This document shows positions 53,718 through 64,000 of a stretch of 64,000 nt of DNA, in pieces. Source of the DNA: Aliiroseovarius sp. F20344 (GTDB lineage Bacteria > Pseudomonadota > Alphaproteobacteria > Rhodobacterales > Rhodobacteraceae). Both the position numbers and the translations under genes were made by a program. Numbering within the stretch: position 1 is the stretch's first letter; every line of letters begins with the position of its first letter. The notes beneath the pieces were generated by a model that was not told where the DNA came from, did no database searches, and was given only the letters and a program-made list of their open reading frames with translations. The stretch is from NCBI RefSeq assembly GCF_023016155.1, contig NZ_JALKBG010000008.1, positions 436,501-500,500 of the forward strand, read 5' to 3'.

Positions 53718-53874
53718 TCGGTTCCTGTCCGGTGCTGACCCAAACCCAGTGAAAGGCTCTTACCGGGATGTAACTTGTCAGAGCGCTACAAACAAGAAGG
53801 GGGCGTCCTGACCCCGTTGACGCAATCGGTCTGTCGCTTTACCGCTTATGGCTTGAGAACAATGAAGGCTTCCC

Positions 53875-55074
53875 ATGACGCTATCACATGGCCGCACCCA
53901 TCTTGCTATTCCTGGTCCGTCCGTCATGCCGGATCGGGTATTGCAAGCGATGCATCGCGCCGCGCCCAATATCTATGCGGGCGAGGTTGTGGACATGATG
54001 CCCGGCTTGATTGGCGGGCTGAAATCAGTCGCCAGAACACGGCACCATGCTGTGATCTATGTCGCCAATGGCCATGGTGCGTGGGAGGCAGCTTTGTCGA
54101 ACACGCTGGCGGCGGGCGAAAAGGTTCTTTCGCTTTGTACCGGACGATTTGGCCATGGCTGGCACGAAATGGCTTCGGCGTTGGGCGTCAACACTGTGAT
54201 CGAAGAGTTTGGTTTGAAAACGCCTGTTGATCCCAGCCGGGTGGAAGAGCTTTTGCGCGCGGATATTACGCACGAATTGAAAGCCGTTTTGCTGACGCAT
54301 GTGGATACTTCGACTTCGATCCTGAATGATGTTGAGGTCGTACGCGCAGCGATCGACGCGGCGGGCCACCCAGCGCTGTTGATGGTCGATTGCATTGCCT
54401 CGCTTGGCTGTGACCGGTTCGAGATGGATGCATGGGGTGTGGACGTGGCCGTCGCGGCCTCGCAAAAGGGGCTGATGGTCCCGCCCGGAATGGGGTTTGT
54501 GTTCTTCAGTGACAAGGCCGCCGCCGTTCGCGACAAGCTTCCACGCGTGTCGCGGTATTGGGACTGGGCACCGCGTGCCAAACCCGAGATCTTCTATCAG
54601 TACTTCGGAGGCACCGCGCCGACGCACCATTTATTTGGATTGCGCGAAGCTTTGAAGATGATCGAAGAAGAGGGCGGGGTCGAGAAAGTTTGGTCCCGCC
54701 ATGCTCATCTGGCCCGCGCCATTTGGGCCGCCTTCGATGCATGGGGGGCAGAGGGACCGCTGCAAATGAATGTAGTTGATCCGATGCACCGCTCCAACGC
54801 GGTGACCTCTCTGCAGATCGGAGCGCCAAACGGAACGGCCCTTCGCAACTGGACCGAGCAGAACACGGGTGTAACCCTTGGAATTGGCCTGGGGATGTCG
54901 ACCCCAGATGACCCAAAAGGCGACGGGTTCTTTCGTTTGGGCCATATGGGACATCTGAACGCCGCAATGGTGATGGGCGCTTTGTCGGCCATTCAGTCCG
55001 GATTGACGGCGCTGGATATTCCCCAAGGGGCCGGAGCGTTGTCCGCCGCTGCTGATGTAATCGCGCAGGCTTAA
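53875..55074 (+). CDS. Class V aminotransferase (serine/alanine-glyoxylate type)
   Basis: 399 residues of the PLP-dependent AGXT family. The start reads GRTHLAIPGPSVMPDRVLQA; the Asp that contacts the PLP ring is in LLMVDCIASLGC and the Schiff-base Lys in AVAASQKGLMVPPG. The C-terminal small domain is complete. Likely reaction: transfer of the amino group from serine or alanine to glyoxylate, as in the serine cycle or photorespiration-like carbon salvage. The stop codon overlaps the stop of the convergent aminotransferase gene. Confidence 0.9.
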   Translation: MTLSHGRTHLAIPGPSVMPDRVLQAMHRAAPNIYAGEVVDMMPGLIGGLKSVARTRHHAVIYVANGHGAWEAALSNTLAAGEKVLSLCTGRFGHGWHEMASALGVNTVIEEFGLKTPVDPSRVEELLRADITHELKAVLLTHVDTSTSILNDVEVVRAAIDAAGHPALLMVDCIASLGCDRFEMDAWGVDVAVAASQKGLMVPPGMGFVFFSDKAAAVRDKLPRVSRYWDWAPRAKPEIFYQYFGGTAPTHHLFGLREALKMIEEEGGVEKVWSRHAHLARAIWAAFDAWGAEGPLQMNVVDPMHRSNAVTSLQIGAPNGTALRNWTEQNTGVTLGIGLGMSTPDDPKGDGFFRLGHMGHLNAAMVMGALSAIQSGLTALDIPQGAGALSAAADVIAQA

Positions 55075-56183
55075 GCGCGGGCAGCTTTCAATGCCAATGG
55101 AAGCGCTTTTGCGAAGACGTCCAGTTCTTCAGCGGTCCCCGCAGAAATTCGGATGCAGCGGTTTTGTGGGTCGGCAAAAGGCATTCTGACAAACACATCC
55201 TGTGCGATGAGCTGATCCAGAACAGCCTTGGCAAACTCAGCATCTTTTCCACAATCCACCGCAACAAAGTTCGTGGCCGAGGGCAGGGTGCTCAGGCCGT
55301 TCTCACGCGCGATTTCATCGATCCGCGCGCGGGCATCAGACACGTTTTGGACGGTTTCGCGCAGATAGGTTTGATCCTCAAGTGCCGCTAATGCGCCAGC
55401 TTGGCTAATGCGGCACATGCCGAAATGGTTGCGGATTTTGTGGAAGGCGGTGATCAGGTCGGACGTGCCAATCGCATAGCCTACGCGTGCGCCTGCCATG
55501 CCGTAAGCTTTTGAAAACGTGCGCATTCGGATCACGCGGGGGTCGTCCGTGTTCAATGCAGGCGCGGTGCCTTCAGGGGCAAACTCGACATAGGCTTCAT
55601 CCAAGACCAGCAGACACCCTTCAGGCACGCTGTCGATCATCCGCTGGATCGTTGCAGCATCATGCCATGTGCCCATCGGGTTGTCTGGATTGGCAATGTA
55701 GACAAGCTTCGCACCCACCTCGGCAGCCTTGGCAGTCAAAGCCTCTGGGTCTTCATGGTCACCCTTGTAGGGTACCGTTTCCAGCGCTCCGCCAAATCCA
55801 GCCACATGATAGTTGAAGGTCGGATAGGCGCCTTGCGAGGTGACAACCTTGTCGCCCGGTCCAATCAACAGCCGCACCAAATATCCCAACAGCCCGTCGA
55901 TGCCTTCGCCAACCATGATGTTCTCGGCTGAAATACGGTGATGCGCAGCGAGCGCCTGCCGCAAATCATGGTTCTCTGGGTCGCCATACATCCAGACGTC
56001 GCGTGCGGCATCTGCCATCGCGGCGATGGCGTTGGGCGAAAGGCCAAAGGTGTTCTCATTCGCGCCCAAACGCGCAGCAAATTCGCGTCTACGGGCGCGT
56101 TCCTGCGTTTCGGGGCCGACGAAGGGCACGGTTGCGGGAAGGCTGTCGGCAAGCGGGGTCAGGCGGGCATGGGTCTTGGTCAT
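55071..56183 (-). CDS. Class I/II aminotransferase, HisC-like
   Basis: 370 residues. PLP-binding features: LGANENTFGLSPNAIAAM near the start, GEGIDGLLGYL, the Asn of YIANPDNPMGTW, DEAYVEFAPEG and Lys in RTFSKAYGMAGARVGYAIG. Overall pattern is histidinol-phosphate aminotransferase, but in this group a second HisC-like enzyme often works on phenylalanine or other amino acids. No his genes are nearby, so hisC is not assigned. Confidence 0.85.
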   Translation of the reverse strand: MTKTHARLTPLADSLPATVPFVGPETQERARRREFAARLGANENTFGLSPNAIAAMADAARDVWMYGDPENHDLRQALAAHHRISAENIMVGEGIDGLLGYLVRLLIGPGDKVVTSQGAYPTFNYHVAGFGGALETVPYKGDHEDPEALTAKAAEVGAKLVYIANPDNPMGTWHDAATIQRMIDSVPEGCLLVLDEAYVEFAPEGTAPALNTDDPRVIRMRTFSKAYGMAGARVGYAIGTSDLITAFHKIRNHFGMCRISQAGALAALEDQTYLRETVQNVSDARARIDEIARENGLSTLPSATNFVAVDCGKDAEFAKAVLDQLIAQDVFVRMPFADPQNRCIRISAGTAEELDVFAKALPLALKAARA

Positions 56184-56279
56184 ATGTTGGTTAGAGCAGG
56201 GCGCGCGGAGGTCGGCAAGGTTGAAATCAGGCGGATCGTGATTAGTTAAGAATGGTTCTTAACAAGTGGAGGGCACACT

Positions 56280-56456
56280 ATGCCCCAGATGAACCGACGC
56301 AGTTTTCTTGTCACTGCCGCTGCCGCCGGGGCCGCCACGCGGTTGCCGCAGGTGGCTGTGCAGGCCGCCAAAACCCCACCGATGCGCCGGGTGCTGACGC
56401 TGGTCTATGACAAATCCATGGGGATGATGCGCGCCGTTGAGCGGCTGGTGCCATAA
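56280..56456 (+). CDS. 58-residue twin-arginine signal protein
   Basis: ATG 56280 with GGAGG upstream. The product starts MPQMNRRSFLVTAAAAGAAT, a twin-arginine signal with A/G-rich core, and ends MRRVLTLVYDKSMGMMRAVE. Short Tat-signal proteins like this, next to valS, seem recurrent in Rhodobacteraceae (from memory). The function is unknown. The mature part would be only about 30 residues. Confidence 0.65.
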   Translation: MPQMNRRSFLVTAAAAGAATRLPQVAVQAAKTPPMRRVLTLVYDKSMGMMRAVERLVP

Positions 56457-56470
56457 CACCCCGCACAAAA

Positions 56471-56494
56471 GAAAAGGCCGGGTCGCCCCGGCCT
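56471..56494 (-). terminator. Intrinsic terminator of valS
   Basis: An 8 bp G+C stem (56475-56482 with 56487-56494) with tetraloop; on the minus strand it is followed by ttttctttt. It lies 6 nt after the valS stop. Confidence 0.85.
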
Positions 56495-56499
56495 GTCCT

Positions 56500-59400
56500 T
56501 TAGATTTCTTTCAGTCGATCGAGCGCGGCGTTCAGCGTCGCCTCTTCCTCTTCGCGGGCGGCAAGGTTCGCCTGAGTCTCGGCCAACACCTCGGGTGGCG
56601 CGTTTTCCGCGAATTTTGGGTTCTTCAACCGCCCGCGCAGACCGCCCAATTCTTTGGCCAGCTTACCCAACGACTTCTCAAGCCGCGCAATCTCTTCGTC
56701 CACGTCGATGATCTCGGCCAAGGGCAGGGCGAAGATGCCACCTGCGACAGCGACCGTGATGCAGCCCTTGGGCAACTCCGCCATTTCCGTGATCGAGTCC
56801 ACGCGAGCCATGCGCATCACCAGCGCTTGGTTGTTGTCCAGCGCGGTACGACCAGCTGCATCCAGTTCTTGCTGGATAACCGGGATTTTAAGACCGGCGG
56901 GAACATGCATCTGCGAACGGGCCGAGCGGATGTTTTCGATCAGCGAAATCACCCAGTTCATTTCGCGCGCAGCGGCTTCGTCCAACAGCTCATCGCCGTA
57001 AGTCGGCCAATCAGCGTGGATCAGCATCTTTGGACGCTCGGCGATCTGACCCCACAGCTCTTCCGTCACAAATGGCATGATCGGGTGCAGCATGATCAGA
57101 CACTGATCGATGACCCATGCCATAGTCGCGCGAGTTTCGGCCAAAACAGCCTCGTCTTCCGAGTTCAATAGCGGCTTCGAGAATTCGACATACCAGTCGC
57201 AAACTTTGCCCCAGACATAGGCATACAAACCATGGGCTGCGTCGTTGAAACGGTAGGCGATCAGGGCTGCGTCCACATCCTCGCGGATTTTCGCGGTTTC
57301 CGAGATGATCCAGCGGTTCACCGTCTGCGTCGGGCTTTTCGGGTCGAAATCCGCGACCGGTTTACAGTCGTTCATTTCGGCAAATCTTGCCGCATTCCAA
57401 AGTTTGGTGCCGAAATTCCGGTATCCGGCGACACGATCCTTGGACATTTTCAACACGCCCCCGATCGAGGCCATGGCGGTGTTGGTAAACCGCAAAGCAT
57501 CCGCGCCGTATTCGTCAATGATCTCGAGCGGGTCGATCACATTGCCCGTGGTCTTGGACATTTTCTTGCCCTTCTCGTCACGGACAAGCCCGTGCAGATA
57601 GACCGTGTGAAACGGGTTCTTGTGACAGACAGCCTGAGACATCATCATCATGCGCGCGACCCAGAAGAACAGGATATCCTGACCAGTGATCAGCACGTCA
57701 CCGGGGAAGAAGCGGTTAAGCTCGTCCGTGTTCTGCGGCCAGCCCAGCGTGCCGAAGGGCCAGAGGCCGGACGAGAACCATGTGTCCAGCACGTCGGGGT
57801 CGCGGTAGAAACAAATGTATGCTTGTCCTTCCCAGTGACCTTCGTCTCCGACGTCGGAGAAACATCTGAATGCGTCTTGATCAACTTCGGAGAAGCCACC
57901 GCCGCCAAAGCTATCGCTTTCGAACTGTGAATAGTATTCTTCGTTAGCCTTTTGCCATGCAGTTTCCCAATCGGGAGCACAGAAGGCGACAGGTTGCGAA
58001 TAATCCAAGTATTTGGTCTTAACTTCGCGTGGATTAATGAGCTGGTCGTCAACCTTATCGTACTGTGTTTCAGTGCTATCGATGACTTTCGGCCCATACC
58101 ACACCGGCACCTGATGGCCCCACCAGAGCTGGCGGGAAATACACCACGGCTCGATGTTTTCCAGCCAGTGATAGAAGGTCTTCTCGCCGCTTTCGGGCAG
58201 GATTTTCACGTCGCCATTTCGCACGGCGTCCAGCGCGGGGCCAGCGATTTTCTCGGCGTCCACGAACCATTGGTCGGTCAGCATCGGCTCGATGACGACT
58301 TTCGAACGGTCGCCGAAGGGCTGCATGATCGGTTTGTTTTCGACGTAAGGCACGGTCTCGGTGATCCGGGTCTCGTTCCCTTCGTCATCCTTCTCGGTCC
58401 GCGTGACGTCATGCATCACGGCCAGACCCTCAGCGGTGATCTGATCGACCACCAGCTTGCGGGCCTCGAACCGGTCCAGACCGCGATACTCATCCGGCAC
58501 AAGGTTCATCGCAGCGATTTTTGCCTCGTCGAAATCCTCTTCGCCATTCGCAATGCGCTGGGCAATTTCGGCCTCTTCCGCGTAAGCGCGACCATCGGCC
58601 CGCATCGCGCCGCGTGTATCCATCAGCGAATACATCGGGATGCCGCCGCGCTTGGCGACCTGATAGTCGTTGAAGTCATGCGCGCCGGTAATTTTCACCG
58701 CGCCCGAGCCGAAATTCATATCCGGATATTCGTCGGTGATGATGGGGATCAGGCGGCGATGCTCTTTCGGGCCCACGGGGATTTCGCAAAGCTTGCCCAC
58801 GATTGGCGCATAGCGTTCGTCATCGGGGTGCACGGCAACCGCGCCATCGCCCAGCATGGTTTCCGGGCGGGTCGTCGCGATCGAGATATAGTCGCGCTCT
58901 TCTTCAAGCGTGATATTCCCATCCTCGTCCTTCTCGACGTAAGTGTAGGTCGCGCCACCGGCCAGCGGGTATTTGAAGTGCCACATATGGCCGGGGGTCT
59001 CGATGTTCTCGACCTCCAGATCGGAAATCGCGGTTTCGAAATGCGGGTCCCAGTTGACCAGACGCTTGCCGCGATAGATCAGCCCCTTGTCGTACATGTC
59101 GACGAAGACCTTCAGAACGGCGTCGTGGAAGTTGGCCGAGTTTTCGTGCCCGACGCGCGGATCGCCCGGCGCACCGGCCATGGTGAAGGCGTTGCGCGAC
59201 CAGTCGCAGGTGGAGCCCAGACGTTTCAGCTGTTCAATGATGGTCGAGCCGTATTCGCCTTTCCACTCCCAGACCTTCTCAAGAAACTTCTCGCGGCCCA
59301 GATCACGGCGACCGGGCTGCTGCGTCTCGGCCAGCATCTTTTCGACCTGAAGCTGGGTGGCGATGCCCGCGTGGTCCTGACCGGGCTGCCACAGCGTGTC

Positions 59401-59625
59401 GAAGCCGCGCATGCGGTGCCAACGGATCAGAATGTCCTGCAGCGTGTTATTGAACGCATGGCCAAGGTGCAGCGCACCCGTCACATTGGGCGGCGGGATC
59501 ATGATGGTGAAGCTGTCAGCCCCCGGCTTGGCATTCGCGCCGGCCTTGAAGGCGCCAGCCTCTTCCCAGGTCTTATATATGCGTGCTTCGGCAGAGGCTG
59601 CGTCGAAGGTCTTGTCCATGGCCAT
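56500..59625 (-). CDS. valS: Valyl-tRNA synthetase
   Basis: 1041 residues, somewhat longer than most. The HIGH motif appears as HLGH (53-56) in [14 protein letters not shown] and the KMSKS loop as [15 protein letters not shown]. The editing domain is present ([18 protein letters not shown]-like segment), and the C-terminal coiled coil ([20 protein letters not shown]) is intact. The enzyme charges tRNA-Val in the cytoplasm. Between PVWYGP and [16 protein letters not shown] there are about 95 residues where many ValS have about 35. That insert is coded at about 57810-58085, is Gly/Ser/acid rich and looks less G+C-rich than the surrounding gene. ATG 59619 is an alternative start. Confidence 0.97.
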   Translation of the reverse strand: MAMDKTFDAASAEARIYKTWEEAGAFKAGANAKPGADSFTIMIPPPNVTGALHLGHAFNNTLQDILIRWHRMRGFDTLWQPGQDHAGIATQLQVEKMLAETQQPGRRDLGREKFLEKVWEWKGEYGSTIIEQLKRLGSTCDWSRNAFTMAGAPGDPRVGHENSANFHDAVLKVFVDMYDKGLIYRGKRLVNWDPHFETAISDLEVENIETPGHMWHFKYPLAGGATYTYVEKDEDGNITLEEERDYISIATTRPETMLGDGAVAVHPDDERYAPIVGKLCEIPVGPKEHRRLIPIITDEYPDMNFGSGAVKITGAHDFNDYQVAKRGGIPMYSLMDTRGAMRADGRAYAEEAEIAQRIANGEEDFDEAKIAAMNLVPDEYRGLDRFEARKLVVDQITAEGLAVMHDVTRTEKDDEGNETRITETVPYVENKPIMQPFGDRSKVVIEPMLTDQWFVDAEKIAGPALDAVRNGDVKILPESGEKTFYHWLENIEPWCISRQLWWGHQVPVWYGPKVIDSTETQYDKVDDQLINPREVKTKYLDYSQPVAFCAPDWETAWQKANEEYYSQFESDSFGGGGFSEVDQDAFRCFSDVGDEGHWEGQAYICFYRDPDVLDTWFSSGLWPFGTLGWPQNTDELNRFFPGDVLITGQDILFFWVARMMMMSQAVCHKNPFHTVYLHGLVRDEKGKKMSKTTGNVIDPLEIIDEYGADALRFTNTAMASIGGVLKMSKDRVAGYRNFGTKLWNAARFAEMNDCKPVADFDPKSPTQTVNRWIISETAKIREDVDAALIAYRFNDAAHGLYAYVWGKVCDWYVEFSKPLLNSEDEAVLAETRATMAWVIDQCLIMLHPIMPFVTEELWGQIAERPKMLIHADWPTYGDELLDEAAAREMNWVISLIENIRSARSQMHVPAGLKIPVIQQELDAAGRTALDNNQALVMRMARVDSITEMAELPKGCITVAVAGGIFALPLAEIIDVDEEIARLEKSLGKLAKELGGLRGRLKNPKFAENAPPEVLAETQANLAAREEEEATLNAALDRLKEI

Positions 59626-59889
59626 GGTGGTCGTCCCAAATCCTATAAATCAAAGACCGTTTACCCAAGTGGGCGCCAAAGGGAAACCCCGGCATCGTTC
59701 GCAAGCCTCAGGATGCGCAAAAACGTCTTTAAGTGATGCGTGGTGCATCAAAGAAGAAGGATGGACTTTGGAAAGGGTTGGAAGGAGTTTCGACAAATTG
59801 ATGCCATATTCAACCCTTAGCAGTGCGGCCCACGCGACGGATCAATCTATGCTGTCCGAAAAGAAAACCGGATCAACAAGCGAAAACTC

Positions 59890-60228
59890 ATGAAAAAAGC
59901 ACTTCTTCTTCTGGCCTTCACCCCCTCAATGGCACTGGCACAGGAACGTACCTATAACTGCGAGGTTCCGAAAGGAGCGCTGCCCGAAATGGCGGTGACT
60001 TTGGTCACGCTCCACGACGGCAAGGCTGGCCATATTATCATGGACGGCGAGCAAAAAGAGGCCAGCGTTTATCCCGGCCTCGACTCGATCACGTTCCTAA
60101 TGTTCAGCGATGACTACAGCTACACGCTGCACTACAATATGAATCTTGAAAATGGCGATTTTGACTTCTCGGCCTCTGGGGCCAAGTCAGGTTGGGGGCG
60201 TGGAACCTGTACTGAGGTGATGAGCTAA
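59890..60228 (+). CDS. Small secreted hypothetical protein
   Basis: 112 residues with a Sec signal (MKKALLLLAFTPSMALA, cleavage near residue 17). The mature part has two Cys (TYNCEVPKG and GRGTCTEVMS) that could form a disulfide, and beta-rich sequence between. No family recognised. A shared terminator lies beyond its stop, facing the autotransporter gene. Confidence 0.7.
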   Translation: MKKALLLLAFTPSMALAQERTYNCEVPKGALPEMAVTLVTLHDGKAGHIIMDGEQKEASVYPGLDSITFLMFSDDYSYTLHYNMNLENGDFDFSASGAKSGWGRGTCTEVMS

Positions 60229-60242
60229 CTCCAAATCGTAAG

Positions 60243-60270
60243 AACGCCCGGAGAGTTTCCGGGCGTTTCT
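60243..60270. terminator. Bidirectional intrinsic terminator
   Basis: A 10 bp perfect stem (aacgcccgga 60243-60252 with tccgggcgtt 60258-60267) and 5 nt loop, followed by T residues on the plus strand. It sits between the convergent genes ending at 60228 and 60288. Confidence 0.85.
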
Positions 60271-60287
60271 TGTTTGGCAAGCTGTGT

Positions 60288-62405
60288 TTAGAAGCTCATC
60301 GTGTAGCCAATTGTCGCCATCACGCTTGGCTTTTCAGCATAGGCGGTTTGGCGCAGTCCGAGGCCTACGTCATAAGCACGGCCATTCCCCAATTGGTGAA
60401 CATAACGTGCCTCGGCAAAGAGGCGCTGTTCATGCTCCAGTTCTGGACCGGCGATGGAAAAGTCGGTCATTCCGGGAATGTCGCTTGTTCCGGTGACATC
60501 ACCCGCTTTGCGCGACAGATCCCATTCGACACCCGCAGACATGGTCAAAAACCCGTTATCTCCGATTGTTGTGCCAATATTGGCCCCGATGGTCGCTGTG
60601 GTTTCAGAAATCTCGTAGTCGTCATAGCTTACAGGGAAGGCTGCGTTCGAGGTCTCAACATATCCATCGCGCTTTGACACGGTCCGTGCCAGACGCGCAT
60701 AGGGGGTGATCATCATATTGCCCTGTGTGAAGCCATAGCCAAGCTCGACTGAAGCCGAGCGAGCACGCATAGAGCTGTCACCAGTCCCGCGTTCTGTATT
60801 GGCCAGCGCCGTGGCGCGGGTGATTGTCACATCAGCTGCCACCTGCGAGGCCGCAACTTTCCAGCTTAGCCCCTCGGCACCGATCTGACCGCCACGCAGG
60901 TAAAGCCCTAGCGCAGTGAAATTGCCGTCGATGCCAAAGTCAGCCAGTTCATCGCGATCTGTGCCAAGACCAAGATATCCGCCGAAGGTCAGACTCTGGG
61001 CAATGCGGGTCGAGCCTGACAGGCCGCCGATAATCAGCTCTTTGCCGTCTGGTGAATGGCTTGCACCTGCGGCAATGCGCAACGAAATCGGAGACCGGCC
61101 TTTGCCGCTGGAAGACAGGAAGCCGTCGGATGCACCGCCCGCTGCCCCTGTTACCTCTTGTCCCAGTACGAACTGCGATTGTTCGGCAAGCATTGAGACA
61201 CCTGCCGCCTGCTGTGCGGCACCCGTGGTCACCTGCTTAAGGGTGTTCACATGGTCAAGCATGGTGCCCGTTGTTGGTGTTGTGGGGTTTTTACGGTTCT
61301 CACGCCAGATGAAGGCGCGCATGTTGCTGCTTGTATCTGTTGTGGACATGCCAACGACGATACTTCCGTCATCACTGATGCCAGTGGCACGTGCGTTGCC
61401 ATCATTGTTTGTTGTCAGGTCGCCAATATACAAACCGTCGCCGTTTGCGTCCCAGCGGATGGCCTTGAACTGTTTCGGTGATTGTCCAATGGTGAAGCCA
61501 GCAACATAGCTGCCATCCTCACTAACAGCGGTTGCGCGGGTTTCCCGACGATCAGCTTCATCAGGCGCGACCAGATGCTGCATGCCTGTGGCGCGTGTCC
61601 AGCGGAAGGCCCGGTTGTCGACGGGAAGTGGGGTGGCTGAACGACCGACCACAGTGGTTCCGTCTTTGCTGACGGCCAATGCTTCGCTGAACCCGTTTAC
61701 TCCACCGATTGTCCCCAAATCTTCCATCCCGCCAGACTGGGTCCAGCGGAAGGCGTGAAATGCTGAACTGGCAGCCGCGCCGCCTACAACAACGCTACCG
61801 TCTCCGTTCACTCCGTTTGCACGCGCAAAACCGGCAAGGTCGGTCCGCAAAGTCCCGATATCTGTCACGCTGCCACTGATCCGATCCCAAACAAAGGCTC
61901 GTTGCGGCAAGGCGCCCGAGCTCATTTGCCCGACAATAATCCGTCCATTTCCGCTGACGGCATTGGCTTCGCTATTCCCGCCCAACATCGGCGGTGCGGC
62001 GACCATTCCGGTGGCTTGTGTCCAGACGAAAGCGCGTGTTCCACCGCCGCCGGAAAGATCCATATCCCCGATGACAACCGAACCGTCTTCGCTTGCATCA
62101 TAAGCAACGCTACGCGGCATCGAGCCCGATGGGTCCAATGCGGTCAGTGTGCCATTGACGAATATGAACGCCGTTTCTGTCACCGTTCCGGAAGAGGCTG
62201 TGCCGACAACAACCTGACCGTTGCCGGATATCCCGTGTGCTTCGGCGATCGGGGATCCGACAGTGCTGGGGAAGGGATCAACTTGTTCGAAGGTAGGTTG
62301 CGCAATTGCTGATCCAGCAATGGGAGCAGCGAGTACAGCACCGATGGCATATCGGGACAGCGAACTGAGCCTAAGGTCAGTTGATAAAGAAGAACGACGC
62401 GCCAT
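60288..62405 (-). CDS. HAF-repeat autotransporter
   Basis: About 705 residues from ATG 62405. A signal region ends near AGSAIAQ. Residues ~40-370 are seven to eight HAF-type repeats (GISGNGQVVVGTASSG, AVSKDGTTVVGRS, AFRWTQSGGMEDLGTIGG), predicted to form a beta-propeller. The C-terminal ~280 residues are an autotransporter beta-barrel, ending in alternating hydrophobic strands with a final Phe (ATIGYTMSF). The passenger is probably displayed on the cell surface; adhesion is possible but not shown. The terminator at 60243 closes the gene. Confidence 0.88.
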   Translation of the reverse strand: MARRSSLSTDLRLSSLSRYAIGAVLAAPIAGSAIAQPTFEQVDPFPSTVGSPIAEAHGISGNGQVVVGTASSGTVTETAFIFVNGTLTALDPSGSMPRSVAYDASEDGSVVIGDMDLSGGGGTRAFVWTQATGMVAAPPMLGGNSEANAVSGNGRIIVGQMSSGALPQRAFVWDRISGSVTDIGTLRTDLAGFARANGVNGDGSVVVGGAAASSAFHAFRWTQSGGMEDLGTIGGVNGFSEALAVSKDGTTVVGRSATPLPVDNRAFRWTRATGMQHLVAPDEADRRETRATAVSEDGSYVAGFTIGQSPKQFKAIRWDANGDGLYIGDLTTNNDGNARATGISDDGSIVVGMSTTDTSSNMRAFIWRENRKNPTTPTTGTMLDHVNTLKQVTTGAAQQAAGVSMLAEQSQFVLGQEVTGAAGGASDGFLSSSGKGRSPISLRIAAGASHSPDGKELIIGGLSGSTRIAQSLTFGGYLGLGTDRDELADFGIDGNFTALGLYLRGGQIGAEGLSWKVAASQVAADVTITRATALANTERGTGDSSMRARSASVELGYGFTQGNMMITPYARLARTVSKRDGYVETSNAAFPVSYDDYEISETTATIGANIGTTIGDNGFLTMSAGVEWDLSRKAGDVTGTSDIPGMTDFSIAGPELEHEQRLFAEARYVHQLGNGRAYDVGLGLRQTAYAEKPSVMATIGYTMSF

Positions 62406-62642
62406 TTGAGCCTCCACCCCACCCAAAGGGCACAGCCCAGGTCAACTGCTGCCCATCAGGATCTTCGGTCGCAAACGCGCGGAGTGGCAGAAACAGATTT
62501 CTGCGGTCATAGCAAGCAAGGAAGACCGCGCGAAGCGAAGTTTTAACAATTGATTAACCTATCCCCCAAACAGAGCTGTAAATGCAAGAAAATAAGGCTT
62601 TGAAACCAAAATTGCGATCAAAGGACGCAGATTTGCAGCACT

Positions 62643-64000
<1,358 letters not shown>

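Noticed and set aside
55071-56183. hisC of histidine synthesis
   Set aside because: Sequence is HisC-like but there are no his genes around and paralogues of this type have other substrates.
57952-59736. 594-codon plus-strand ORF opposite valS
   Set aside because: Antisense to conserved ValS blocks and without recognisable domains; long only because of G+C-rich codon structure.

Overview
The window looks like chromosomal DNA of a marine Rhodobacteraceae bacterium (Roseobacter group). It carries a fused TRAP transporter, a tRNA-Cys next to pcm and tolC, an aerobic-type cobQ, a HAF-repeat autotransporter and core genes with Roseobacter-like sequences. A block visibly poorer in G+C is inserted between two G+C-rich, ordinary chromosomal flanks.

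Left flank (1-7158): a TRAP transporter (binding protein plus fused QM permease, cut by the window edge) runs with a GMC oxidoreductase, divergent from an IclR regulator. A DEAD-box RNA helicase follows. Right flank (42256-64000): tRNA-Cys, pcm, tolC, a PopZ-like protein, cobQ, a small conserved protein, efp, a beta-lactamase-fold hydrolase, a pseudouridine synthase, ygfZ, an ABC exporter with a tyrosine-phosphatase-like partner, two aminotransferases, a tiny twin-arginine protein, valS, a small secreted protein, a HAF-repeat autotransporter and phosphoglucomutase (cut by the window edge).

Middle (7159-42270): a 35.1 kb genomic island inserted in the 3' end of tRNA-Cys(GCA). A 15 bp direct repeat marks both ends. 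The left part is a satellite-like backbone: tyrosine integrase, an accessory gene, an AlpA-type regulator and a DUF3987 protein. Then come small ORFs, a 31 bp perfect inverted repeat, a TIR-tailed NTPase and a broken IS110-type transposase.

The rest is signalling and defence cargo. (i) At 16456-22046 an overlapping operon holds an XRE regulator, a 32-codon ORF, an EVE-like/double-GHKL protein with a histidine-kinase-like C-terminus, a receiver-like protein and a complete m5C DNA methyltransferase. (ii) At 23914-24987 is a two-TM protein with a MTH538-type TIR-like protein. (iii) At 25056-28390 is a TIR protein overlapping a ParA-like ATPase/TPR/TIR protein whose TPRs sit on near-identical 126 bp repeats. 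(iv) At 28878-38956 six co-directional genes encode a triple TIR-like protein, a nSTAND1/TM/WD40 protein, a second TIR protein, a SLOG-like protein, a small protein of unknown function and a caspase-like CHAT protease with a macro-like (M17 N-terminal) domain. (v) Facing this is a TIR/TM/beta-propeller gene. Seven proteins carry TIR or TIR-like domains within 28 kb.

The best candidate for an undescribed system is the six-gene block (iv). I propose that TIR-made nucleotide signals are read by the SLOG and/or macro-like domains and passed to a CHAT protease, with the STAND/WD40 protein as sensor scaffold. The kinase/receiver/methyltransferase operon (i) is second. All assignments come from reading motifs by eye; no homology search was possible.
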